Origin: Lachnospiraceae bacterium
Lineage (GTDB): Bacteria; Bacillota; Clostridia; Lachnospirales; Lachnospiraceae
Direction of reading: 5' to 3'
Assembly: GCA_014239155.1 (NCBI GenBank)
Contig: JAAZZQ010000052.1
Location: forward strand, 1 to 59,465
DNA length: 59,465 bases
Under the pieces are notes generated by a model that ran no database searches, was not told where the DNA came from, and saw only the letters and a list, made by a program, of their open reading frames with translations. The position numbers were made by a program, and so were the translations under genes. This document shows, one piece after another, positions 25,549 through 34,312 of this stretch (its first letter is position 1; every line of letters starts with the position of its first letter).

Positions 25549-26487
25549 ATGAAAGAATACATCAAAAAATATTTCATATTGCGCCGGCATAACTTTGAGG
25601 TAAATGTCAAGAAGGCAAAGAGGAGCAAGATGTGTTATCTGTTCCTCGCGCCCTACGCAATACTGTTTACCATGTTCTATATCGTTCCTGTTGTGAGCTC
25701 GATCTTTCTGAGCTTTACCTACTATAATATTCTGGAATCACCAACCTTTGTGGGGCTGCAGAATTACATCAGCCTGATCCTCGAGGATGACATCTTCCTG
25801 ACTGGTGTGAAGAACACATTTATGATTGCGGTCATCACAGGACCGCTCGGCTATATTATGTCCTTTCTGTTTGCATGGCTTATCAATGAGATACCACGCT
25901 GGATTCGGACAATTGCGATCGTTGTGTTTTATGCGCCGTCTATTGCAGGGAATGTGTTCGTCATTTTCTCCATTTTCTTTCGGGGTGATGCATATGGCTA
26001 TGTCAATGCATTTCTGATGAGCTGGGGTATCACAGATGCGCCAATTCTCTGGCTCACAAACCCGACTTACATGCTTCCAATATGTATGATCGTTATTCTG
26101 TGGATGAGCCTTGGAACTGGATTTCTATCGTTTGTGGCGGGTCTGCAGGGCATCGACAAAAGCCAGTATGAGGCGGGGTACATGGATGGTATCAAGAACC
26201 GCTGGCAGGAGCTTTGGTTTATCACGCTCCCGAATATGAAACCTATGCTGATGTTTGGAGCTGTTATGGCGATCACACAGTCTTTTGGCGTATGTGATGT
26301 CACCATGCAGTTGTGCGGCTATCCAAGTACGGATTACGCGGCGCGGACGGTTGTGACACATCTGTTTGACTATGGCTACTCGCGTTTTGAGATGGGTTAT
26401 GCGTCAGCAATTGCAACACTGCTATTTCTGATTATGATCCTTTGCAACAAGGCAATCCAAAGTTTGTTAAGAAGAGTAGGAACCTGA
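25549..26487 (+). CDS. Sugar ABC transporter permease (MalF/LplB-like)
   Basis: 312 residues with GGAGG upstream. Six membrane segments; the EAA loop that contacts the ATPase reads YEAGYMDGIKNRWQELWFITLPNMKP near residues 205-230. It is the first permease of a CUT1-type pair with the next gene, which starts one base after its stop. No ATPase gene occurs in the window, so a shared MsmK-type ATPase encoded elsewhere is expected. Confidence 0.92.
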   Translation: MKEYIKKYFILRRHNFEVNVKKAKRSKMCYLFLAPYAILFTMFYIVPVVSSIFLSFTYYNILESPTFVGLQNYISLILEDDIFLTGVKNTFMIAVITGPLGYIMSFLFAWLINEIPRWIRTIAIVVFYAPSIAGNVFVIFSIFFRGDAYGYVNAFLMSWGITDAPILWLTNPTYMLPICMIVILWMSLGTGFLSFVAGLQGIDKSQYEAGYMDGIKNRWQELWFITLPNMKPMLMFGAVMAITQSFGVCDVTMQLCGYPSTDYAARTVVTHLFDYGYSRFEMGYASAIATLLFLIMILCNKAIQSLLRRVGT

Positions 26488-26488
26488 T

Positions 26489-27385
26489 ATGAGTAAAAAA
26501 AAGAAAAATGCAGAAGTAAAAAATAAAATAAAAATATTAAAAAAGCGCCAGCCGAACCGTTCGCGCATAGGGGACTTCTTTGTTTATCTATTTTTGTTTC
26601 TTGTTGCGGTTGCGATGGTGTTTCCTCTGGTGTATGCAGTTAACAGTGCGCTGAAGCCACTCGACGAGTTGTTTATGTTTCCTCCCAAGATTTTTGCGCA
26701 GAACCCGACATTGGATAACTTTTCCGATTTGTTTGTCACAATGGGCAAGTCGTGGGTGACTTTTTCGAGATACATATTTAACACAGTGTTCATTACTTTT
26801 GTTGGTACTGTGGGACATCTGATTATTGCATCAATGGGGGCATTTGTGCTTGCAAAATATGATTTTCCAGGTGGGAAGATGTTCTTTAATCTTGTTACGG
26901 TTGCACTGATGTTTAGCGGATATGTAACGGCAATTCCAAACTACCTAATCATTAATGCGCTAGGATGGATCGATACTTACTGGGCGATTATCATTCCGTC
27001 ATTTGCGGCTCCAATCGGACTGTTTTTGATGAAGCAATTTATGGAAGGGCTTCCAATGTCCTTGATCGAGGCAGCGAAGATAGACGGTGCGAGTGAGTGG
27101 ACGGTATTTATGAGGATTGTGATGCCGAATGTGAAACCTGCTTGGCTGACATTGATCATCTTTCAGGTGCAGGGACTCTGGAACAATAGGGCATCGACCT
27201 TTATCTACTCAGAGGAGAAGAAAACTTTGGTGTACGCGCTGCAGCAGGTGCAGAGCGGTGGCATTGCGAGGACAGGACAGGCGGCTGCTGTTACAGTCAT
27301 TGTCATGATTGTGCCAATTATTATCTTTATCTTGTCTGAGAGCCAGATATTGGAAACAATGGCAAGCTCTGGGCTGAAAGACTAA
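26489..27385 (+). CDS. Carbohydrate ABC transporter permease (MalG/LplC-like)
   Basis: 298 residues, lysine-rich cytoplasmic N-terminus, six membrane segments. The EAA loop is LIEAAKIDGASEWTVFMRIVMPNVKPAW (~190-217). It pairs with the preceding permease and the 985-residue binding protein. Short intergenic gaps place it in one operon. Confidence 0.92.
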   Translation: MSKKKKNAEVKNKIKILKKRQPNRSRIGDFFVYLFLFLVAVAMVFPLVYAVNSALKPLDELFMFPPKIFAQNPTLDNFSDLFVTMGKSWVTFSRYIFNTVFITFVGTVGHLIIASMGAFVLAKYDFPGGKMFFNLVTVALMFSGYVTAIPNYLIINALGWIDTYWAIIIPSFAAPIGLFLMKQFMEGLPMSLIEAAKIDGASEWTVFMRIVMPNVKPAWLTLIIFQVQGLWNNRASTFIYSEEKKTLVYALQQVQSGGIARTGQAAAVTVIVMIVPIIIFILSESQILETMASSGLKD

Positions 27386-27411
27386 GAGCGTATGGAGCAG
27401 GGGGAATAAGC

Positions 27412-28914
27412 GTGAAAAATATCATAAAAAGAATCAGCGCATTACTTGCGGGCGTCATGGTACTCTGCAGTCAGCCCTTGGAGGTGTGTGCGGAAAAGGG
27501 CTATACCTACAACTACGACTGGTGGGAGGATGTGCAATACTCTCCGGATCTGTATGAAGTGATCGGTGTATTTACGGCAAGCGACCTGGGCATTACAGAT
27601 AAGTTCAGCTCACCACAAGGACTGTATGTGTGCGGTAGCACAGTATATATTTGTGACACAGGGAACAACCGCATTGTCGAGATGGAGCGGACGAAGTTCA
27701 ACAATTTTTCTTGCAAGCGGATCATCGACAGTTTTCAGGGGGATGTCGAAACGACTACATTTGCATCGCCCACAGATATTGCCGTTTCGGAGGATGGATA
27801 TCTGTATATTGCAGATATGAATAATGGGCGTATCTTAAAGCTTGACCAGGATCTGAACTATGTCATGCAGTTTGACAAGCCAGTGGATTCTACGATTGAC
27901 CCGTCAGCGAGTTTTCTGCCAAGCAAGATTTCCATTGATACGGCGGGGCGTGTGTACTGTGTGGCGACAAACATCAACCAGGGGTTGATCAAATATGAAA
28001 ATGATGGTACGTTCTCGGGGTTTGTGGGGGCGACCAAGGTAACTTACGACTGGACGGACTATTTGTGGAAACGCCTTGCAACAAAGGAGCAGAGGGCACA
28101 GCTTGCCTCCTTTGTACCGACAGAGTACTCCAATCTCTACATGGACACGGAGGGCTTTATCTACGCGTGTACGGTTAACGTTACAGAGGAGGATCTGGCT
28201 GCGGGTAATGCGACACCCATAAGAAAACTGAATCTGATGGGTGATGATATCTTGGTCCGAAATGGTTCGTTCCCCGTAGTTGGAGACTTGTGGTGGAACG
28301 GTGGCACATCTGGTTATGATGGACCATCGTTGATGACTGACATTACGGCGCTTGACAATGATATCTATGTCGGGCTTGATCGGGTGCGGGGGCGTATGTT
28401 CGGATATAATGACCAAGGAAATCTAGTGTTTGTTTTTGGCGGAAACGGAAATATGGACGGTTACTTCCGGCAGCCAGCGGCGATCGATCACATGGGGCAT
28501 GACTTGTTAGTGCTGGATTCTGTGGACTGCAGTATTACGCTATTTGCCCCAACCGAATTTGGCGGTCTGGTGTATGATGCGATCGAGCAGTTCCAGGACG
28601 GCAAGTACTATGAGTCTGGTGAGACATGGAAACAAGTTATGGTGCAGAATGGCAACTACGATCTTGCTTACATCGGCATTGGGCGTTCACTGCTGCGACA
28701 AGAAAAGTACCACGAGGCAATGGAGTATTTCGAGCTAAAATGGGACTACAAGAATTATTCTAAGGCGTTTAAGCAGTATCGTAAGGAATGGGTGGAAGAA
28801 CATATCGTGATGATTTTGCTAGTGCTGTTTCTAGTGATTTGCCTGCCATTGTTTGTTGGGAAGGTTAAAAAAATCAAGCACGAGATTGATACAGCAGATA
28901 TCTTCAAGGTATAG
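27412..28914 (+). CDS. NHL-repeat membrane-anchored protein with TPR-like C-terminal helices
   Basis: 500 residues from a GTG at 27412 preceded by AGGGGG. There is a signal peptide (residues ~1-26), then NHL propeller blades at ~45-370: FSSPQGLYVCGSTVYICDTGNNRIVEM, FASPTDIAVSEDGYLYIADMNNGRILKLD, FRQPAAIDHMGHDLLVLDS. Then comes a short TPR-like stretch (YDLAYIGIGRSLLRQEKYHEAMEYFE), a membrane helix (~462-482), and a short cytoplasmic tail. The propeller faces the outside. NHL propellers bind sugars, proteins or RNA; in this operon it probably supports sugar capture or holds the two transporters together. Role inferred. Confidence 0.75.
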   Translation: MKNIIKRISALLAGVMVLCSQPLEVCAEKGYTYNYDWWEDVQYSPDLYEVIGVFTASDLGITDKFSSPQGLYVCGSTVYICDTGNNRIVEMERTKFNNFSCKRIIDSFQGDVETTTFASPTDIAVSEDGYLYIADMNNGRILKLDQDLNYVMQFDKPVDSTIDPSASFLPSKISIDTAGRVYCVATNINQGLIKYENDGTFSGFVGATKVTYDWTDYLWKRLATKEQRAQLASFVPTEYSNLYMDTEGFIYACTVNVTEEDLAAGNATPIRKLNLMGDDILVRNGSFPVVGDLWWNGGTSGYDGPSLMTDITALDNDIYVGLDRVRGRMFGYNDQGNLVFVFGGNGNMDGYFRQPAAIDHMGHDLLVLDSVDCSITLFAPTEFGGLVYDAIEQFQDGKYYESGETWKQVMVQNGNYDLAYIGIGRSLLRQEKYHEAMEYFELKWDYKNYSKAFKQYRKEWVEEHIVMILLVLFLVICLPLFVGKVKKIKHEIDTADIFKV

Positions 28915-28924
28915 ATCGGAGGGA

Positions 28925-29584
28925 ATGATGACAGCTTTTTTGAATAAGAAGGAAGGCTTTACACATTATTTGGGTACGCTGAAATATGCGTTGTATGTGA
29001 TCACACACCCATTTGACGGATTCTGGGACTTAACACATGAAAAGAGAGGTTCTATCGCGGCGGCAAATACAATTTTGTTCCTGACGCTGCTGGTGCGCAT
29101 CATGAAGTTGCAATTTACAAGCTTTGTGTTTCTGCAGGTATATTGGGAAGGAATCAACATTCTTCTTTATCTGGCGAGTGTCCTGTTCCCGCTTGCGTTG
29201 TGGTGCGTGGGCAACTGGGGGCTTACAACACTCTTTGACGGCAAGGGAACATTGAAACAGATATATATGGCGACTTGTTATGGACTGACACCGTATCCGC
29301 TAATACAGTTTCCTCTGATTCTCTTTAGCAATGTTGTGACGTATGACGAGGCGGAATTTTATGGTGTGCTGAGTGCGATATCCCTGATCTGGGCAGCGTT
29401 GCTTATACTGGCGGCCATGATACAGATTCATGAGTACACAGTGAAAAAAACGCTTTTTTTTACAGTTGCGACTGGATTTGCGATGTTGGTTATGATTTTT
29501 ATCCTGCTGCTGTTCTTCAGTATGATTTCACAAGGGATTGCATACTTTATCTCTATCGGCAGGGAAATTCTGTTCCGAATGTGA
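28925..29584 (+). CDS. YIP1-family membrane protein
   Basis: 219 residues from the ATG at 28925 behind GGAGGG; frames further upstream lie in the previous gene. Five or six membrane segments with the YIP1-like opening HPFDGFWDLTHEKRGSIAAANTILFLTLLVR and YMATCYGLTPYPLIQFPL. The function of bacterial YIP1 proteins is unknown. It sits between the NHL-repeat gene and DUF5696, apparently translationally linked, and may be an assembly partner for the membrane complex of this operon. Confidence 0.75.
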   Translation: MMTAFLNKKEGFTHYLGTLKYALYVITHPFDGFWDLTHEKRGSIAAANTILFLTLLVRIMKLQFTSFVFLQVYWEGINILLYLASVLFPLALWCVGNWGLTTLFDGKGTLKQIYMATCYGLTPYPLIQFPLILFSNVVTYDEAEFYGVLSAISLIWAALLILAAMIQIHEYTVKKTLFFTVATGFAMLVMIFILLLFFSMISQGIAYFISIGREILFRM

Positions 29585-29633
29585 TATGATATGCGGCAGT
29601 ATGTAACGAAGAAAGGTTATGGGAGAACTAACT

Positions 29634-32198
29634 ATGAAAATTGATATCAAAAGTAAAATAAAAAGCATGGTGGTTCCTGTTATCGGTTTGCTGGTTGTCG
29701 GGGTGTTTGTTTTGATAATAGTGCTGTACCAGGGTGAGGAGGAGGAACCGAAGCTCATTGAAGTCAATGCTTACACAGGAGAAACAGAGCTTGTCACACT
29801 CGAAAATAACGCCCTGCGTTTTGAGATGGATCCAGCAACCACTCAGTTTGAGTTGACAGTCAAGGAGACTGGAAAGGTGTGGCGTTCCACGCCCGAGGGA
29901 GTGGAGGAAGATGCGCTTGCACTTGCTGCAGAGAAAGATAAGCTCGATTCGACGCTCCTTGTCACTTACAGCAACACCAATGGTATTGATGCCGTGTACT
30001 CCAGCTATGGATACAGTGTTAAGAAAGGTATCTACAATATTGAAACAGGTACAGATTATGTTAAGGTGAACTATTCCATCGGCGATGTGGAAAAAGAATA
30101 TCTAATACCGACCGTGATCCGGGAGGCAGATATGGATAAGCTGTTAGACAGCATGAACAAGAACAATGCTGTGATGGTACAGGATTATTATAAAAGGTAC
30201 GATATTAACAAGCTTGGCAAGAAAGATAACAAGGAAGAATTGCTGGCAAACTATCCAGCACTTGCGGATGAGGTGCTCTATATCTTGCGCGACACGACCA
30301 AGGATAACATGAAGACGAAATTTGAGCAGTTTTTCGAGGAGGCGGGGTACACCTTAGAACAACACGAGGCAGATAAGGTGCTGGACTTAAGCAGTAAGAG
30401 TTCTGATAAGCCTATTTTTAATGTCAGTGTGGTATATCGGCTAGATGGTAGTGATTTTATTGTGGAAGTGCCATTGTCGGAAATCCAGTACCGGGAAGAC
30501 TATCCACTATACAATCTAACTCTGCTGCCGTACTTTGGCGCGGGCGGCATTGATGATGAGGGATTCTTGTTTGTGCCAGAGGGCGGTGGTGCGTTGATCC
30601 GGTTTAACAATGGCAAAGTTTCACAAAACAATTATTATTCCAATATCTATGGCTGGGATATGGCACTCAACAGGGAATATATTGTACATGAGACAGAGGC
30701 ATATTTTGCCACATACGGAATTGCAAGCGGGGATGATTCCTTCCTGTGCATGATGGAGGAGGGAGCACCATACGCGTCAGTTCAGGCGGATATTAGCGGC
30801 AAGAACCACAGCTATAACTTTGTCAATGCAGTCTATAGTATTGCACAGAGGGAACAGTACGATGTGTCAAGTAAGGTAAACGGTAAAATTTTTGTGTATT
30901 TGCCCGAGCTTCCTAATGAGACGTTGCGGCAGAGATACCGTTTTATAGACAGCAACAGCTATGTGGATATGGCAAAGACATACCAGGGATATCTAAAGGA
31001 ACAATACGGAGATTATCTCACGGTCAATGCGGATATGCAGGTGCCGGTGGCAGTTGAGATAATCGGCGCGGTTGATAAAGTAAAGCAGGTGTTTGGTGTT
31101 CCAACATCAAGACCGCTCAAACTCACAAGCTACAAGGAAGCACTCAATATTGTAAAGCAACTCAGAGAGGAGGGGATGACAAACCTCTCTGTTAAGATGA
31201 CTGGATGGATGAATGGCGGCGTGCGCCAACAGATATTGAACAAGGCAGACACCATATCGGATTTGGGCAGCAAGAAGGATTTGAAAACGCTGGCCTCCTA
31301 TGCAGTGGACAATGGAATTGGTTTTTATTTGGATGGGATCACCAATTATGCGATTGACAGCAATCTATTTGACGGATTTGTGCAGTTTGCGGATTCTGCG
31401 AGGTTTGTGACAAAGGAGAAGGCTGAGTTGAATGATTACAGGGTAGTTACATACATTCAGGATACAGATAGCAGCGACGCATACTATCTGCTCCACGCAG
31501 ATAAGATCCTCGAGATGGCGGATAACCTCAAGGCAGTTGCTGATAAGTATGGTGCAGGTGTTTCTTTCCGGGATATCGGTGATACAATATCAAGTGATTT
31601 TTACAGAAAGGCACCTGTGAGCAGGCAAGCAGCACTTAACAACCAAAAGAACAAACTTAAGGAACTGTCTGACGGTGGTATGTTGGTCATGATTAACAAG
31701 GGAAATGACTATGCCGTAGCATACAGTAATGTTGTGACCAACATGGATCTCGGCGGTTCTGCGTACACAATTCTCGATCAGAGCGTGCCTTTTTATCAGC
31801 TTGCAGTACACGGATATGTAAACTATATGGGTGAAGCATTGAATTTAACACAAAACTACGAGGAGGAATTACTAAGATCGGCGGAGTACGGCGCAGGGCT
31901 GTCGTTTGCTGCGATGAGCGAGTCGGCGTTTGCCTTGCAGAAAACATTGTACACAGAATATTTCGGTGCGGACTTCTCCCAGTGGCATGACAAAATGATG
32001 GAAATTTACATGCGGTACAATCAAGAGTTGGGGCATATTTTCAACCAGCAGATGACAGATCATACATATGTGGGAGAAAAGACATCATGTACGACATACG
32101 AGGATGGCACGAAAGTGTATGTCAATTATGATTATGAAGAGGCGGAGACGGCAGATGGCGTGGTAATTCCAGCAAGGGATTATCTTGTAGTGAGATAG
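29634..32198 (+). CDS. DUF5696 membrane-anchored extracellular protein
   Basis: 854 residues from the ATG at 29634 (GGGAG 9 bases upstream; an in-frame ATG at 29619 is 2 bases from its GAAAGG). A membrane helix (residues ~11-31) anchors a large outside domain. The sequence is that of DUF5696 proteins of sugar-transport loci in Lachnospiraceae and Paenibacillus. The central part (LKLTSYKEALNIVKQLREEGMTNLSVKMTGW and DNGIGFYLDGIT) resembles a TIM barrel of the glycoside hydrolase type, so it may be an outside enzyme or oligosaccharide-binding protein. Catalytic residues cannot be assigned. Confidence 0.8.
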   Translation: MKIDIKSKIKSMVVPVIGLLVVGVFVLIIVLYQGEEEEPKLIEVNAYTGETELVTLENNALRFEMDPATTQFELTVKETGKVWRSTPEGVEEDALALAAEKDKLDSTLLVTYSNTNGIDAVYSSYGYSVKKGIYNIETGTDYVKVNYSIGDVEKEYLIPTVIREADMDKLLDSMNKNNAVMVQDYYKRYDINKLGKKDNKEELLANYPALADEVLYILRDTTKDNMKTKFEQFFEEAGYTLEQHEADKVLDLSSKSSDKPIFNVSVVYRLDGSDFIVEVPLSEIQYREDYPLYNLTLLPYFGAGGIDDEGFLFVPEGGGALIRFNNGKVSQNNYYSNIYGWDMALNREYIVHETEAYFATYGIASGDDSFLCMMEEGAPYASVQADISGKNHSYNFVNAVYSIAQREQYDVSSKVNGKIFVYLPELPNETLRQRYRFIDSNSYVDMAKTYQGYLKEQYGDYLTVNADMQVPVAVEIIGAVDKVKQVFGVPTSRPLKLTSYKEALNIVKQLREEGMTNLSVKMTGWMNGGVRQQILNKADTISDLGSKKDLKTLASYAVDNGIGFYLDGITNYAIDSNLFDGFVQFADSARFVTKEKAELNDYRVVTYIQDTDSSDAYYLLHADKILEMADNLKAVADKYGAGVSFRDIGDTISSDFYRKAPVSRQAALNNQKNKLKELSDGGMLVMINKGNDYAVAYSNVVTNMDLGGSAYTILDQSVPFYQLAVHGYVNYMGEALNLTQNYEEELLRSAEYGAGLSFAAMSESAFALQKTLYTEYFGADFSQWHDKMMEIYMRYNQELGHIFNQQMTDHTYVGEKTSCTTYEDGTKVYVNYDYEEAETADGVVIPARDYLVVR

Positions 32199-32212
32199 GA
32201 AGGGAGTGGATT

Positions 32213-33121
32213 ATGGAAAGACAGAAGAAATTAACAGGTCTTCAAAAGCGGAAGGCAATCGCAGGGTACTTGTTTATTTTGCCTTTTATCGTAGGCTTTC
32301 TTGTTTTTATGATACAACCCCTCGCGCAATCGTTGTACATGAGTTTCTGTGATGTGCAGGTGGGGGCGGGAAGTTTCTCACCTCAGTTTAGAGGATTGTT
32401 TAACTATGTGCGTGCTTTCACAGTTGATCCTGAGTTTACTCGCCTGTTGTCGGAGGAGATATCACGCATGTTTATCAATTCGCTGGCAATTATGGTATTT
32501 AGTTTCTTCGTGGCCTTAATACTAAACCAAAAGTTTCGGGGAAGGGCGTTAGTGCGAGCTGTTTTCTTTCTGCCGGTCATACTGTCATCGGGTGTTATTA
32601 TCGGTGTTGAGACGGACAATGCATTAATGGCGAGCATTGAGGCTGCTGTCGGAGAGACAGCAGCGAGTGGTGTCAGCGTTACAGGTGCGATCGAGGAGAT
32701 CCTCAAGACGGCTGGCATCGGTACAAGAGCGTTCGAGACAGTGTTTGAGATTGTGGACAGTATTTATGATGTGGCAATTGCTTCGGGCATACAAATTATC
32801 ATATTTCTGTCTGGCCTACAGACTATCTCAACGAGCATGTATGAAGCGGCGGACATCGAGGGCTGTACGAAGTGGGAGAGTCTGTGGAAAATAACGCTTC
32901 CGATGGTGAGTTCCCTGTTCTTGGTGAACTGGATTTATACTATTGTTGACTTTTGTATGCGTTCAGACAATGAGGTTATCGAGAAAATTAGTGAGGAGAT
33001 TACAGTCCAGATTAACTACGGTTTTGCGTCAGCGATGTCATGGGTGTACTTCGGGGTGGTAATCGCAATCATAGGCATCACGTCGCTGATCATATCAAAG
33101 GGGGTATATTATTATGACTGA
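32213..33121 (+). CDS. Sugar ABC transporter permease with an extra loop
   Basis: 302 residues. Six membrane segments, with the EAA loop at MYEAADIEGCTKWESLWKITLPMV (~208-232). Between membrane segments, residues ~131-184 are an acidic/alanine-rich insertion absent from the other permease in this operon; it would face the outside and could touch the DUF5696 or binding protein. It starts 14 bases after DUF5696 and overlaps the next permease. Confidence 0.9.
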   Translation: MERQKKLTGLQKRKAIAGYLFILPFIVGFLVFMIQPLAQSLYMSFCDVQVGAGSFSPQFRGLFNYVRAFTVDPEFTRLLSEEISRMFINSLAIMVFSFFVALILNQKFRGRALVRAVFFLPVILSSGVIIGVETDNALMASIEAAVGETAASGVSVTGAIEEILKTAGIGTRAFETVFEIVDSIYDVAIASGIQIIIFLSGLQTISTSMYEAADIEGCTKWESLWKITLPMVSSLFLVNWIYTIVDFCMRSDNEVIEKISEEITVQINYGFASAMSWVYFGVVIAIIGITSLIISKGVYYYD

Positions 33122-34160
33122 TGCTGTTATAAAGGGCGGACGCAACATGGAACATAGAAAAGTGCATAGAAAAGAATCTGAGGCAAGCAGCTTCTGGGAG
33201 CGCAATCGTAAGTCGGGTGGATATCTTCTCAAAAAAAGGATTAGAGAGGTTATATACAAAATTATTCGGGTGTTTATGCTGTTTGGCATGTGTTTTCTGA
33301 TCCTGCAGCCAATTCTGAATAAAATTTCAGTCAGTTTCATGGAGGAGCAAGATCTGTACAAGAGTACAGTCATCGCGGTGCCAGAGCATTTCACGACAGA
33401 GAACTATAGACTTGCCGCGGAACTGATGAACTACGGAGGAACGCTGTTGAACACCATCGTCATTTCGTGCACAATTGCCCTTTTGCAAATTGCCGTGTGC
33501 ACACTTGTTGGATATGGATTTGCACGATTTGATTTCCCGCTTAAGAAAATGTGGTTTGCCTGTGTGCTGCTTGTCATTATCGTGCCCCCGCAGACAATCT
33601 CGACATCTCTCTATCTGCATTTTAGGTACTTTGACATTCTAGGTATCATCGGGGCGATCAGGGGTGAAGGGTTAAATCTGAGAGGTTCCAAGATTCCGTA
33701 CTATCTGATGAGTGCAGGGTGTATGGGACTTAAGAATGGTCTCTATATTTACATGATACGGCAATTTTTCCGCAATATACCCAAAGAACTTGAGGAGGCG
33801 GCTTATGTGGACGGTTGCGGAATCCTCTCCACTTTTGTGCGGATTATGCTTCCCGACGCGACTCCAATATTGACTTCCTGTTTTCTGTTCTCGTTTGTGT
33901 GGGAATGGACGGACAGTTTCTACGCACGCATGTTTATGGGAAACACGAGCTTGCTTGCTACACAGCTTGCGGCGATCGGCGATCGTGTGAACAAATATGT
34001 GGTGAATGTGGTTGGAAACGCATCAGGTGCCTCGGTGGGCTACACAAGTTGTATGATCTCAACAGGGATTTTGATGGTCATCACACCACTGTTAATCCTG
34101 TATTTGTTTGCCCAAAAAGGGTTTGTTGAGAGTATCAGCAGCTCGGGAATCAAGATGTAA
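33114..34160 (+). CDS. Carbohydrate ABC transporter permease, second set
   Basis: 348 residues. The start at 33114 overlaps the stop of the previous gene by 8 bases (translational coupling); the ATG at 33147 is an alternative that would remove a hydrophilic N-terminus. Six membrane segments follow from about residue 45. The EAA loop is LEEAAYVDGCGILSTFVRIMLPDATP (~224-249). Together with 32213-33121 it forms the second permease pair of the operon. Confidence 0.9.
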   Translation: MTDAVIKGGRNMEHRKVHRKESEASSFWERNRKSGGYLLKKRIREVIYKIIRVFMLFGMCFLILQPILNKISVSFMEEQDLYKSTVIAVPEHFTTENYRLAAELMNYGGTLLNTIVISCTIALLQIAVCTLVGYGFARFDFPLKKMWFACVLLVIIVPPQTISTSLYLHFRYFDILGIIGAIRGEGLNLRGSKIPYYLMSAGCMGLKNGLYIYMIRQFFRNIPKELEEAAYVDGCGILSTFVRIMLPDATPILTSCFLFSFVWEWTDSFYARMFMGNTSLLATQLAAIGDRVNKYVVNVVGNASGASVGYTSCMISTGILMVITPLLILYLFAQKGFVESISSSGIKM

Positions 34161-34227
34161 TTGGATCTATGATGTGTTATAAACCTCTATGTCTATGGGG
34201 TTTATATGTACGCACCACAGTACATGC

Positions 34228-34289
34228 GTACAGAATAAAAACTCCCAATGTGAAGTCACAGACAATCTTGTGAAAAGTTTTTGGGAGAC
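34228..34289 (+). promoter_or_regulatory. Hairpin before the second binding-protein gene
   Basis: ACTCCCAA pairs with TTGGGAG around a long loop, immediately before the ribosome site of the lipoprotein gene. Smaller hairpins (ATAAACC/GGTTTAT; GTACG/CGTAC) lie between 34177 and 34226. Such structures between permease and binding-protein genes commonly protect or process the mRNA so that the binding protein is made in excess. Confidence 0.4.
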
Positions 34290-34312
34290 GATTCAAAAAG
34301 GAGGATATTTCT

